From the NCBI RefSeq assembly GCF_046195335.1, contig NZ_CP176093.1: 64,000 nt of DNA, one strand, 5' to 3'. Position numbers and translations under genes: made by a program. A model generated the notes under the pieces. It ran no database searches. It was not told where the DNA came from and worked only from the letters and a program-made list of their open reading frames with translations. Below, in pieces: positions 1 to 7,595 of this stretch. Position 1 is the first letter of the stretch. Every line of letters begins with the position of its first letter. Origin of the DNA: Methanospirillum lacunae (GTDB lineage Archaea; Halobacteriota; Methanomicrobia; Methanomicrobiales; Methanospirillaceae).

Positions 1-494
1 GTGTTCTCTTAATGAAACCGTCCAAAGAATCTGTGAAGAAGATTACCCGAAAAATTGGATTAGTTCTTCTTAGAGCTGCCGCCTGGAACCAGGAGCAGGT
101 AATCCAAATCCTTAATCCAATTATTAAAGGGTGGACAAACTATCACAGACATATTGCCTCAAAGGACACTTTTAATCGGATGGATTACATTGTCTGGAAT
201 CAACTCTGGAAATGGGCCAAAAGAAGGCATTCTGATAAAGGATATAAATGGATTGCTCAAAGGTATTGGTCAAAAGTAGGGAACAGGAATTGGATATTCT
301 GCACAGATAACCAGAGATTACGGATGTTCTCAGAAACACCTATCAGGCGACATTTCATGATTAAACTTGAAATGAACCCATACCTTGATCATGAGTACTT
401 TATCGGCCGTGTGGACGGGATGAAGAGAAGAACCCCAGACGTACAAGTGAAACTAACATACTTTCCTATCTGTCGCCCGAAATTCGGGTTGTAA
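1..494 (+). CDS. Group II intron reverse transcriptase/maturase, C-terminal part
   Basis: This is the maturase (domain X, 'GIIM') part of an intron-encoded protein, which helps the intron RNA fold, splice and retro-home. The diagnostic stretch is the region around residues 25-75 of the visible part, with NPIIKGWTNYHR and a tryptophan-rich WNQLWKWAKRRH. The frame stays open to the left edge without a stop, so the apparent ATG at position 12 is internal and the reverse-transcriptase domain lies outside the window. The protein ends without a recognisable HNH endonuclease domain, as in endonuclease-minus lineages. Domain V of the intron starts eight bases after the stop codon. Confidence 0.9.
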   Translation, partial: VLLMKPSKESVKKITRKIGLVLLRAAAWNQEQVIQILNPIIKGWTNYHRHIASKDTFNRMDYIVWNQLWKWAKRRHSDKGYKWIAQRYWSKVGNRNWIFCTDNQRLRMFSETPIRRHFMIKLEMNPYLDHEYFIGRVDGMKRRTPDVQVKLTYFPICRPKFGL

Positions 495-501
495 GGTGCT
501 T

Positions 502-577
502 GAGCCGTATGAATTGAAAGGTTCACGTACGGTTCTTAGAAGGGGGGAAGAGAGTAATCTCTTCTTCCTATTCGACT
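502..577 (+). ncRNA. Group II intron RNA domains V and VI
   Basis: Positions 502-535 begin GAGCCGTATG and end CACGTACGGTTC. The two ends pair into the short hairpin typical of the catalytic domain V of group II introns. Positions 546-570 form a second stem (GGAAGAGAG against CTCTTCTTCC, loop TAAT) that fits domain VI, which carries the branch-point adenosine. I assign these by resemblance to the family consensus; a covariance-model search would confirm the exact limits. Confidence 0.8.
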
Positions 578-591
578 AAAACAATCTTCAA

Positions 592-1989
592 ATGATTACT
601 TTAAATTATCAGAATATCTATATGATCATAATTATGGGGATGAATGATAGTTTTAATGATGAAAAGATTCAGCTCTCTCATATTTCAATAAAAGATCTAT
701 TTGGAATATTTAACCATGAAATACCAATAAACACTCGAGATCATATAACGATAATAATTGGCCCAAATGGCGTCGGGAAGACTATAATTCTTAAAATATT
801 AATCTGGATATTTAAGTTCAATTTTGCTTCATTAATGGAAATTCCATTTACTTCTCTAAAACTTGATTTTAATCCAAATTATTCACTTACAATTAAAAAA
901 GAGAGAATAAAAATCAATTCTGAAAAAGAAGTCCATACAATTCTAAATTTTTACTTAAATTCTCCAGATAGTAATAGTCCTCGTCATTGGCAATATAATC
1001 CATCATCATTACTAGAATCAAATAGATATATTAAGGTCTTTAATGGTTGGGAATTCTCAGATGAGGATATTGATGATAATATTGAATGGATCGGTTTAAA
1101 TAATAAAAATTCAGGTCGGCACAGAGTTGTTCATACACGAAGAAAAAAAGAATCACAAATTGAACCTTGGCTCATCTCTTTTTTACAAAAAATAGACATT
1201 CACCTAATAGAAACTCAAAGATTGTTAATTATTGATCGGGGTTCAGATAATGAATATAATCAATACAAGAACGTTACCTCGAAGCGCAATTTAAAATATG
1301 TGGTAGAAGCTAATTCTCAGGATTTAGTAGAAAAAATAAAAGAGATTAGTTTAGAGAACAATGCGATCTCACAATCACTTGAAAGGACATTCCCAATTAG
1401 ATTAGCAAAATATCATAATGAAGGGAATATATCTGTATCTGACATTCAAAGAGAACTGGTTAATCTCGAGCAAAAAAGAAATGAACTTGCAAAAGTAGGG
1501 TTAGTTAAAAAAGAAGAGATTAATCTTGAAGAATTATCGGAAATTAATCCTGAAAATATTTCGATCTTATCTGTGTATATTTCTGATGTTAAGGAAAAAT
1601 TAAAAATATTAGATAAATTTTATGAAAAAGTACATCTTTTTACTGACATCATATCTAGTCGATTTTTATTTAAATCAATAAGTATCGACCAGAAATTGGG
1701 CTTCTCATTTAAATCAAAAAATGGAGCCTCGATCCCTTTATCGGCATTATCATCCGGTGAACAACATGAATTAGTTCTAATTTACAATCTATTGTTTAAA
1801 GTAAATAATAATGCATTAGTTTTAATTGACGAACCAGAATTATCTTTACATGTATGCTGGCAAGAACAATTTATTAATGATATTCAGAAAATTGCCGATA
1901 TAATTGGTTTTGACATAATTATTGCAACCCATTCTCCCGAAATTGTCAGTAATAAACTGAATCTAACTGTTCAATTAAACGGTGATTAG
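592..1989 (+). CDS. AAA/ABC-type ATPase of a PARIS-like defence pair (AriA-like)
   Basis: This ABC/AAA15-like ATPase probably acts as the sensor or scaffold of a two-gene immune system. Walker A is GPNGVGKT (residues 57-64), the ABC signature is LSSGEQ (near 386), Walker B is LVLIDEPE (near 409-416), and the switch histidine is in ATHSPEI (near 447). The middle is helical with coiled-coil character. Length (465 residues) fits PARIS AriA and OLD-like ATPases. The next gene overlaps by 8 bases and encodes a DUF4435 protein, which is the AriA-AriB arrangement. The start is uncertain: internal ATGs at 634 and 640 fit the conserved N-terminus better, and the ATG at 592 lies just beyond the intron end. 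The DNA is clearly more AT-rich than the region right of 4240, which suggests transfer. Other AAA/TOPRIM systems remain possible. Confidence 0.8.
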   Translation: MITLNYQNIYMIIIMGMNDSFNDEKIQLSHISIKDLFGIFNHEIPINTRDHITIIIGPNGVGKTIILKILIWIFKFNFASLMEIPFTSLKLDFNPNYSLTIKKERIKINSEKEVHTILNFYLNSPDSNSPRHWQYNPSSLLESNRYIKVFNGWEFSDEDIDDNIEWIGLNNKNSGRHRVVHTRRKKESQIEPWLISFLQKIDIHLIETQRLLIIDRGSDNEYNQYKNVTSKRNLKYVVEANSQDLVEKIKEISLENNAISQSLERTFPIRLAKYHNEGNISVSDIQRELVNLEQKRNELAKVGLVKKEEINLEELSEINPENISILSVYISDVKEKLKILDKFYEKVHLFTDIISSRFLFKSISIDQKLGFSFKSKNGASIPLSALSSGEQHELVLIYNLLFKVNNNALVLIDEPELSLHVCWQEQFINDIQKIADIIGFDIIIATHSPEIVSNKLNLTVQLNGD

Positions 1990-2857
1990 GTTGGCATCTC
2001 GTCAAAATGCTGAAGTGATTTACACTTCACTTGTAATGAAGAGACAAATTGATAAAAGGGCGATAATCGTTGTTGAAGGAACAACCGATGAGAGAGTTTT
2101 CTATCGGTTTTTTGGAGATGAAAAAGTTCGATATGAGATTACTTATAATAAGGAAAAGGTTATTGATGTCGTAAATTTTGCTAATAGAGATTCATTTTGT
2201 GGTTTATTTGGTATAATTGATTGTGATTATGATTTTATATTGAATATGTGTAAAAATATTCCCAATTTACTGTATACTGACTCTCATGACATCATAACAA
2301 TGATTTTTTATTCTAATGCATTTGATTTATTTTTAAGGGAATATGGATATGATCCTGAAATTCTTAAAATAAATCCAAATGTTCTAATTACTCTTTTAAA
2401 CATTGTTATGCCTTTAGGGATATACCGACTATTAATTGAACAAAATAAGAGTTCCATCCAAGTTCAAATTAAAAATGCAAAAATTGAAGATTTTCTAGAC
2501 TTTAACAATTTTTCTTTCAAGATAGAAGAATTTATTAACAATACATTAATTCCAAATAATGATGAAGGAATTAATACTATCTCAATAATGAAGAAAATTA
2601 ATGAAAACCTTAAAAACACATCGGTAGATATTTGGCATATCTGTAAAGGTCACGATCTGATTGTAGTATTATCTCAATTTTTAATCTTGAAAATTGGAAA
2701 TAATCGAAAAGGAAAAAAACTGGATAATGACTTAACAGAAGCAGCACTAAGGGCTTATTATGAAATGAATTTTTTTATCTCAACTAAATTATTTAAGTCT
2801 ATAGTTGATTGGAATCTTAAAAATAGGGATTATTTATTTATAAATAATATTGAATGA
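1982..2857 (+). CDS. DUF4435 (TOPRIM-like) protein, candidate PARIS effector (AriB-like)
   Basis: This DUF4435 protein probably serves as the nuclease effector of the pair. The N-terminal IIVVEGTTDERVF (Glu32) and the later GIIDCDYD (Asp80, Asp82) reproduce the TOPRIM pattern of one Glu and a DxD that bind metal. In characterised PARIS systems AriB is released from the AriA complex when a phage anti-restriction protein is sensed, and it then cleaves tRNA. That mechanism is known for the family and has not been shown here. The gene starts with GTG inside the end of the ATPase gene, indicating translational coupling. The C-terminal half is helical and has no motif I recognise. Confidence 0.75.
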   Translation: MIRLASRQNAEVIYTSLVMKRQIDKRAIIVVEGTTDERVFYRFFGDEKVRYEITYNKEKVIDVVNFANRDSFCGLFGIIDCDYDFILNMCKNIPNLLYTDSHDIITMIFYSNAFDLFLREYGYDPEILKINPNVLITLLNIVMPLGIYRLLIEQNKSSIQVQIKNAKIEDFLDFNNFSFKIEEFINNTLIPNNDEGINTISIMKKINENLKNTSVDIWHICKGHDLIVVLSQFLILKIGNNRKGKKLDNDLTEAALRAYYEMNFFISTKLFKSIVDWNLKNRDYLFINNIE

Positions 2858-3239
2858 GTGAAATAAATCTATTGTAATGGTAATAATGAAGATATGTGTT
2901 TGAAATATTTTATTTAGAATATCCATCTAAAATGAAAAATTACTTAATATTTTTTTACCTATTTTAACATAAAAATGGCTAAATATTGAATACATTATTT
3001 ACTTTATCTGAACTTTGTTCTATGAATAGGTTCTACAAAAAAATGGACAAATAATCACAAAATAATTAATTTTTTTGAGAAATTTATATATTATTATGCA
3101 GGCATTTTAAATAAAACAAGATTTCTATTTGTAACCAATTCAAGACTGATTTTTGTTTATTGTAGATATTAACAAATATTTGCATTTTGTGGTTAAAACG
3201 CTATTCCCATATGTTTTATTATTCCTGATGTATTAGAGA
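2858..3239. other. AT-rich intergenic region, no gene seen
   Basis: This stretch lies between the stop codons of two convergent genes and is very AT-rich. Short T-tracts (for instance around 2951 and 3070) could end transcription from the left. A TATA-like AATTTATATATT lies near 3077-3090. I see no coding signal, tRNA or strong repeat. Confidence 0.5.
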
Positions 3240-4136
3240 TTAAAATTCAAGAATTATATTTTTCCATGCATGCATATACACGTCATAAACATATTCAGGG
3301 AGAGGTGACTTGTAATGAGCCCATTGAACTCCTGATACTCCGTGGGTGAGGATATATGATCGGTTAGAATCATTCCAACAGATAGCATCACCATGTTGTT
3401 CCGCAAACTTTCGTAAATCCCCAAGAATGAAATGATGCTGACATCGGGATAAAGGAAATTTTTTATGTTTAAGCCACATGTTGATGGAATGATAACTAGA
3501 TAGCAACTCATCATTTTCCCTCCCTGATATTAAACAAGACAGTGGCTCTATCAAATGAGGATGAATGGGAACATAATGAGCCATCCTGATTTTATCCTTG
3601 TCCGATGGAATAGACATGCATGGCTTATCTGTACCTAATGCTTTCCTAACATCACCAACTGTAATTTTTGATAACGTGGCCTCACTCCTTTGACCTGTGT
3701 ATGCTCCAAGCAGAATTACGGTCCGATATTGCATAGCGCGGTCTGAACTAATCTCATCAGTTCTTTCAGCTTCATTGATCCTCTCAATCATTGTACTGAT
3801 ATCGTCAAGGGTTACAATCCGAGATGTAACACATTTCCGAGTTTTTTTAGTTTTTGGTAGTTCAAGATATACTGTAAATGCAGAGTATTTCGGATTCATC
3901 GTTACCCTTCCAAGGTGATTGAGAAAAGATATAGCAAATCCCAAGGTTTTCACATGAGAGTCATAGGATTTGTATAAATTTAAGACAAAATTTCGATATT
4001 CACACAACGACGTATCGTTTACCATTCCTTGCGTATGATCCCAAAATTGCTTTGCAGCCCTATCAAGCCAGTCTATCGACTTGGGTGATAACCCGTGACA
4101 TCGATTATCAAGATATAAAGAGAGATCTTCTTGCAA
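3240..4136 (-). CDS. Tyrosine recombinase/integrase of the integrated element
   Basis: This archaeal-type tyrosine integrase probably inserts and excises the element at a tRNA gene. Residues that fit the catalytic set are Arg150 (TGQRSEA), Arg242 (GDLRKF), His265 (THGVSGVQ) and Tyr275 or one of the tyrosines at 282-287. The usual first histidine before the second arginine is a glycine here, which occurs in archaeal integrases. The C-terminal pattern of GVQ, HY, then spaced tyrosines resembles SSV-type and methanogen integrases. The 5' end faces a tRNA 3' fragment about 60 bases away, the usual int-att arrangement. The length of 298 residues is typical, so the enzyme may be intact. Confidence 0.85.
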   Translation of the reverse strand: MQEDLSLYLDNRCHGLSPKSIDWLDRAAKQFWDHTQGMVNDTSLCEYRNFVLNLYKSYDSHVKTLGFAISFLNHLGRVTMNPKYSAFTVYLELPKTKKTRKCVTSRIVTLDDISTMIERINEAERTDEISSDRAMQYRTVILLGAYTGQRSEATLSKITVGDVRKALGTDKPCMSIPSDKDKIRMAHYVPIHPHLIEPLSCLISGRENDELLSSYHSINMWLKHKKFPLSRCQHHFILGDLRKFAEQHGDAICWNDSNRSYILTHGVSGVQWAHYKSPLPEYVYDVYMHAWKNIILEF

Positions 4137-4197
4137 ATAATATAATTCAGATCTAATATTATCCTCGTGCGCCTTATTTTTTAAAATAGGCTCAAAT

Positions 4198-4239
4198 TTT
4201 ACACGGCGGAGGTCCGGAGTTCGAATCTCCGTGGGCCCA
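4198..4239 (+). other. Attachment site: tRNA 3' fragment, probably tRNA-Val(UAC)
   Basis: The sequence reads as tRNA positions 32-73. It has anticodon loop TTTACAC, stem GGCGG, variable loop AGGTC, T-arm CGGAG/TTCGAAT/CTCCG and acceptor strand TGGGCCC plus discriminator A. The 5' half of a tRNA is missing: no GGGCCC strand lies upstream. With the first loop T at position 32, the anticodon is TAC, hence valine. This is the duplicated tRNA end left at the distal boundary of an integrated element, so the intact tRNA should lie at the other end, left of the window. Confidence 0.8.
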
Positions 4240-4344
4240 TAAAATTCTTTTTTATAGAAAAGTATACGTTTGTCTTCCTGTATTTTTATCGAAGATTTTT
4301 TTAATCAACGAATTTATTTACCTCATTACTCCCTACTGAATTAT

Positions 4345-5154
4345 ATGACTCGATGGATTGTTGTGTTATTATTGTTTCTTCTTTTTGTGGGAATAGCATT
4401 CGCTGATAGTGATAATAATACACCTACGACTTCAAATGCATGGAATCAGAAGGCCTTTTCATTACAAAATTTAGGAAAATTTCAAGAAGCTCTGAATGCT
4501 TCTAACCAGGCAACTCAACTGAATCCCAACAGTACCCAAGCTTGGAATACTCAAGCGTCAATTTTGATACATCTTGAGCGATATGAGGAAGCTCTTGCTG
4601 CAATAAATCAAACACTTCAATTGAACCCAACAAATGCCTATGCTTCCACAACAAAAGACATGCTACTTGAGAAATTAGGTATAACTGATGAATCATCAGA
4701 TACCGATCTCGTCCAAAAAGCAATAAAATTGTCAAATACAAAGAAAATGGATGAAGCATTAACAACGATTAATGAAGCAATAGCGCAAGATCCCAATAAT
4801 ATCAAAGCATGGGATGCTAAAGCAACAATAATGTTAAAATTTGGAGATCGGGAAAGAGCGGTTGATGCACTTAATCACTCTGTCCAACTAAATCCAGATA
4901 GCACATTTGCATGGCATACCCTGGGTTACACGTACATTAATTTAGACAGATATGAAGACGCTATTAAAGCATATGACGAAGAATTGCGATTAAATCCAAC
5001 ATCAGGTGATACTTTAAATAACAAAGCATATGCTTTACAAAAACTTGGGAAATATAACGAAGCGCTAGAAGTAATTAATCATGCTCTTGAGTTATATCCA
5101 AATGCATCTATTGAGTTACAAACGAAGAACAGTATATTGTCTCACTTAAAATGA
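4345..5154 (+). CDS. Exported TPR-repeat protein
   Basis: A signal peptide (MTRWIVVLLLFLLFVGIAFA) leads into about six tetratricopeptide repeats with the usual AWN/LGKY/EALxA/LNPN pattern, so it is likely a protein-interaction scaffold on the outside of the membrane. The partner is unknown. I start it at the ATG that opens the signal peptide; an in-frame start 75 bases upstream would bury the signal peptide. It is the first gene outside the integrated element. A similar but distinct exported TPR protein is encoded at 34575. Confidence 0.8.
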   Translation: MTRWIVVLLLFLLFVGIAFADSDNNTPTTSNAWNQKAFSLQNLGKFQEALNASNQATQLNPNSTQAWNTQASILIHLERYEEALAAINQTLQLNPTNAYASTTKDMLLEKLGITDESSDTDLVQKAIKLSNTKKMDEALTTINEAIAQDPNNIKAWDAKATIMLKFGDRERAVDALNHSVQLNPDSTFAWHTLGYTYINLDRYEDAIKAYDEELRLNPTSGDTLNNKAYALQKLGKYNEALEVINHALELYPNASIELQTKNSILSHLK

Positions 5155-5163
5155 GAACCCGGT

Positions 5164-5610
5164 CTATTTTTTTAACATCTCATCAAGGATCTCTGCCGCT
5201 CCCCGGACCAACTCCGGACACACCTTCTTTGCAGCTCCAACCCTCTTTGATTCTGCCAGTTCTTCCGGGATCGCCATATTATACCCCAGGAGATCAGGAC
5301 ACTGAATAGATCCAAATCTAGAGATAAACTTCTCTATAAACTCTTTATCAAGAGAATAACTCTTCTCTCTCCATTCTGGCTCCTGGAGAGAATTCATCCC
5401 GTTAGCCAGACCAAGAACCAGTATGGCACCACTGACTGCCCCACACATATTCCCGGTCCTGCCAATGCCTCCTCCAAAACCAGTCGAGATCTTTCGTGCC
5501 AGAGCCGGGTCGAGTCCATATTCTTTTGCATACACTGAAAAGACTGACTGGGAACAGGAATATCCTTCAGCTAGCAGATCAACTGCCTCTTGTGCATGAT
5601 CCATATTCAT
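5164..5610 (-). CDS. C_GCAxxG_C_C family redox-type protein
   Basis: This matches the C-GCAxxG-C-C family: cysteines in YSCSQSVF, the signature MCGAVSGA, a later cysteine in IQCPDLLGYN and one in VCPELVRGAAEIL. Family members are small cytoplasmic proteins of anaerobes, thought to act in electron transfer or metal/cofactor binding; the reaction is unknown. The chosen ATG has AGAGG four bases upstream. Starts 12 bases earlier or 6 bases later are possible. It converges with the TPR gene, with nine bases between the stops, and has no operon partner. Confidence 0.8.
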   Translation of the reverse strand: MNMDHAQEAVDLLAEGYSCSQSVFSVYAKEYGLDPALARKISTGFGGGIGRTGNMCGAVSGAILVLGLANGMNSLQEPEWREKSYSLDKEFIEKFISRFGSIQCPDLLGYNMAIPEELAESKRVGAAKKVCPELVRGAAEILDEMLKK

Positions 5611-5869
5611 GTATCCTCTCATACCGGGATATCAATATCGAATAGGTCCGAAATATTCTTATCTCAAGAATTAGGACAAAATGTCAATCTAAATCTGATA
5701 AAAAACCTGGGTCTCTGATAGATCCATAGACTTAACTTCTTTTCAGATACATACTCACGAGCGCTATAGGGTAGATTTTTTACATTCTCTCCGTTGCCGA
5801 ATTTCCAGGATATTCCCGTCCTTTGAGAGACTGGCCTTTCTATCTGGTAGTGCAGGAGAGTGGAATCAC

Positions 5870-7435
5870 ATGAAACAATTTCTGACAATCCTTTCTATCC
5901 TGATAGCCTGCCTGGTAATTATTGGGATATCTACCGGATCATCACAGAATGAATCCCCATCGGCAATAGTAAAGACAGACGCCGGTTTGATATCAGGTGT
6001 TCAGCAGGATAATCTCCGTGTTTTTCACGGCATCCCATTTGCTGCACCACCAACCGGAGAACTACGATGGAAACCGCCAGCACCCCCGATACCCTGGGAT
6101 GGTGTGAAAGAGACAAAGGAATATTCTGCAACCTGTCCACAGCGGGTTTCCACCGGTAAGACTCCCTCATCAGGATCACAGCCGCTCAACATGAGTGAAG
6201 ACTGCTTGTGTCTCAATGTCTGGACCCCGGCACAGAGTGATGACGAAAAGCTACCGGTTATGGTCTTTTTCTATGGAGGGGGATTTGCTGATGTGGCTGG
6301 ATCCATGCCGGTCTATAATGGAACCACTCTGGCAGAAAAGGACGTCATCGTGGTCACTCCAAATTACCGGCTTGGAGCGTTGGGTTTCCTTGCCCACCCT
6401 GAACTTGATGCCGAATCTATCCATAATAGTTCAGGAAATTATGGAATCCTCGATCAGATCGCTGCCTTGCAGTGGGTCCAGCGTAACATCGAATCGTTTG
6501 GAGGTGACCCATCCCGGGTGACACTATTTGGGCAGTCAGCGGGAGCGGAAAGTATTCTCGTACATCTGGCAAGCCCGGAGAGTAAGGGTCTTTACCAGCA
6601 GGCAATTGTTCAGAGTGGTCCTTTCTGGGCGGATGGGGCGATTATCAATGCCACCCATTCCAAAGCGGATGCTGAACAATTTGGTGAATGGTTTGCACAA
6701 AAACTCGGATGCTCCGGGCCTGATGCCATTAAACAGATGCGAAATATCAGTCCAGAAGACCTGATCAATGCTACACCCTGGACACCGTCCTCATTCTGGA
6801 GTACCCACACGGTCATGTTTGAGCCAACGGTTGACGGTTGGATTCTCCCTGACACCCTGGATACTGTGTTCCGTCTCCACCAGGAAAATCCGGTCCCTCT
6901 CATTATCGGAAACAATGCCAATGACGGAACAACCCTTTCGGCTGATGCCAATATGACGGTTGATGAGTACATAACGTTCCTTACAAACCGGTTCGGGGAT
7001 AAAGCAGGTGCGGTTCTTGAAAAATATCCTGCTAATACAACTGCTGACGTGCAGCTCAGACTGGCAGAGATCATGACTGATTACGATTTCAGTGACTCGG
7101 TGAAGTTTGCAGCTGGATCCATGGGAGATATCAGCCCTAACACGTTCATGTACCGGTACTCGTATGTCCTTCCCGGGCAGCCATTAGGTGCTTTTCATGG
7201 AAGTGAGACGTTACTGTTGTTTAATGTTCCAGGAGTTCAATCCGATCCGGCAGTGGCCGCGAATGTAGTAGATCTCTGGACACGGTTCGCGAAGACCGGA
7301 GATCCAAATGGTGGAATGAATATTACCTGGCCGAGTTACACCCTGAAGAAAGATCAGTACCTTGATATTGATACGGTCCCGGTAGTGAAAACCGGGAATT
7401 CAACGATTGCTCTATTACAAGACCTGGAATCATAA
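5870..7435 (+). CDS. Secreted type-B carboxylesterase (para-nitrobenzyl-esterase family)
   Basis: This alpha/beta-hydrolase hydrolyses carboxylic ester bonds and is predicted to be exported by an N-terminal signal segment (residues 1-23). The oxyanion-hole motif is FFYGGGF (near 134-139), the nucleophile is Ser223 in FGQSAGA, and the catalytic histidine is in AFHGSETLL near residue 440. The SEDCLCLNVWTP signature of the family is also present. About 520 residues is the normal length. It is a close paralogue of the gene at 9484, and the two flank a secreted phosphoesterase. A T8 tract follows the stop codon. The natural substrate is unknown. Confidence 0.9.
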   Translation: MKQFLTILSILIACLVIIGISTGSSQNESPSAIVKTDAGLISGVQQDNLRVFHGIPFAAPPTGELRWKPPAPPIPWDGVKETKEYSATCPQRVSTGKTPSSGSQPLNMSEDCLCLNVWTPAQSDDEKLPVMVFFYGGGFADVAGSMPVYNGTTLAEKDVIVVTPNYRLGALGFLAHPELDAESIHNSSGNYGILDQIAALQWVQRNIESFGGDPSRVTLFGQSAGAESILVHLASPESKGLYQQAIVQSGPFWADGAIINATHSKADAEQFGEWFAQKLGCSGPDAIKQMRNISPEDLINATPWTPSSFWSTHTVMFEPTVDGWILPDTLDTVFRLHQENPVPLIIGNNANDGTTLSADANMTVDEYITFLTNRFGDKAGAVLEKYPANTTADVQLRLAEIMTDYDFSDSVKFAAGSMGDISPNTFMYRYSYVLPGQPLGAFHGSETLLLFNVPGVQSDPAVAANVVDLWTRFAKTGDPNGGMNITWPSYTLKKDQYLDIDTVPVVKTGNSTIALLQDLES

Positions 7436-7450
7436 CCTGATCTCCGGGAC

Positions 7451-7458
7451 TTTTTTTT
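7451..7458 (+). terminator. T-tract terminator after carboxylesterase
   Basis: Eight consecutive T residues begin 16 bases after the stop codon. Archaeal transcription commonly ends at such T-tracts without a stable hairpin. Confidence 0.5.
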
Positions 7459-7565
7459 ACACATTATTTCTCCGGCATAATTTATTGAGATCATACGATT
7501 ATCTGCGATTTAAAGGCGAATCCGGTATGAGTATATGAAAAATCGGGAACATGAGTAGTACATCA

Positions 7566-7595
7566 TTTTAAATAGAGATTGTTTCAAGTAGAAAC
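7566..7595 (+). promoter_or_regulatory. TATA-like box and inverted repeat before the metallophosphoesterase gene
   Basis: TTTTAAATAG at 7566-7575 lies about 25 bases before the ATG, the normal archaeal TATA-to-start distance, so the transcript could be nearly leaderless. Between it and the ATG lies GTTTC-AAGTA-GAAAC (7581-7595), a perfect 5-bp inverted repeat that touches the start codon and could be an operator or a 5' hairpin. Confidence 0.45.

Larger units (their letters stand above)
1..578 (+). mobile_element. Group II intron, 3' part (left end outside window)
   Basis: The reading frame of the intron-encoded protein enters from the left edge. After its stop codon comes a 34-nt segment that looks like intron domain V, then a hairpin that fits domain VI. 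This order (maturase, domain V, domain VI, exon) is the standard 3' layout of a bacterial or archaeal group II retro-intron. The exact 3' splice point cannot be fixed by eye; it lies around the GACT/AAAAC junction near 575-580. It ends only about 15 bases before the first start codon of the ATPase/DUF4435 operon. Confidence 0.85.

Noticed and set aside
4150..4239. A complete tRNA gene at the integrase-side boundary
   Set aside because: The 5' acceptor strand, D-arm and 5' anticodon stem are absent; only positions 32-73 are present, so it is an attachment-site fragment.
6610..7074. 154-codon antisense frame inside the first carboxylesterase gene
   Set aside because: Shadow of a strongly supported esterase; no motif of its own.
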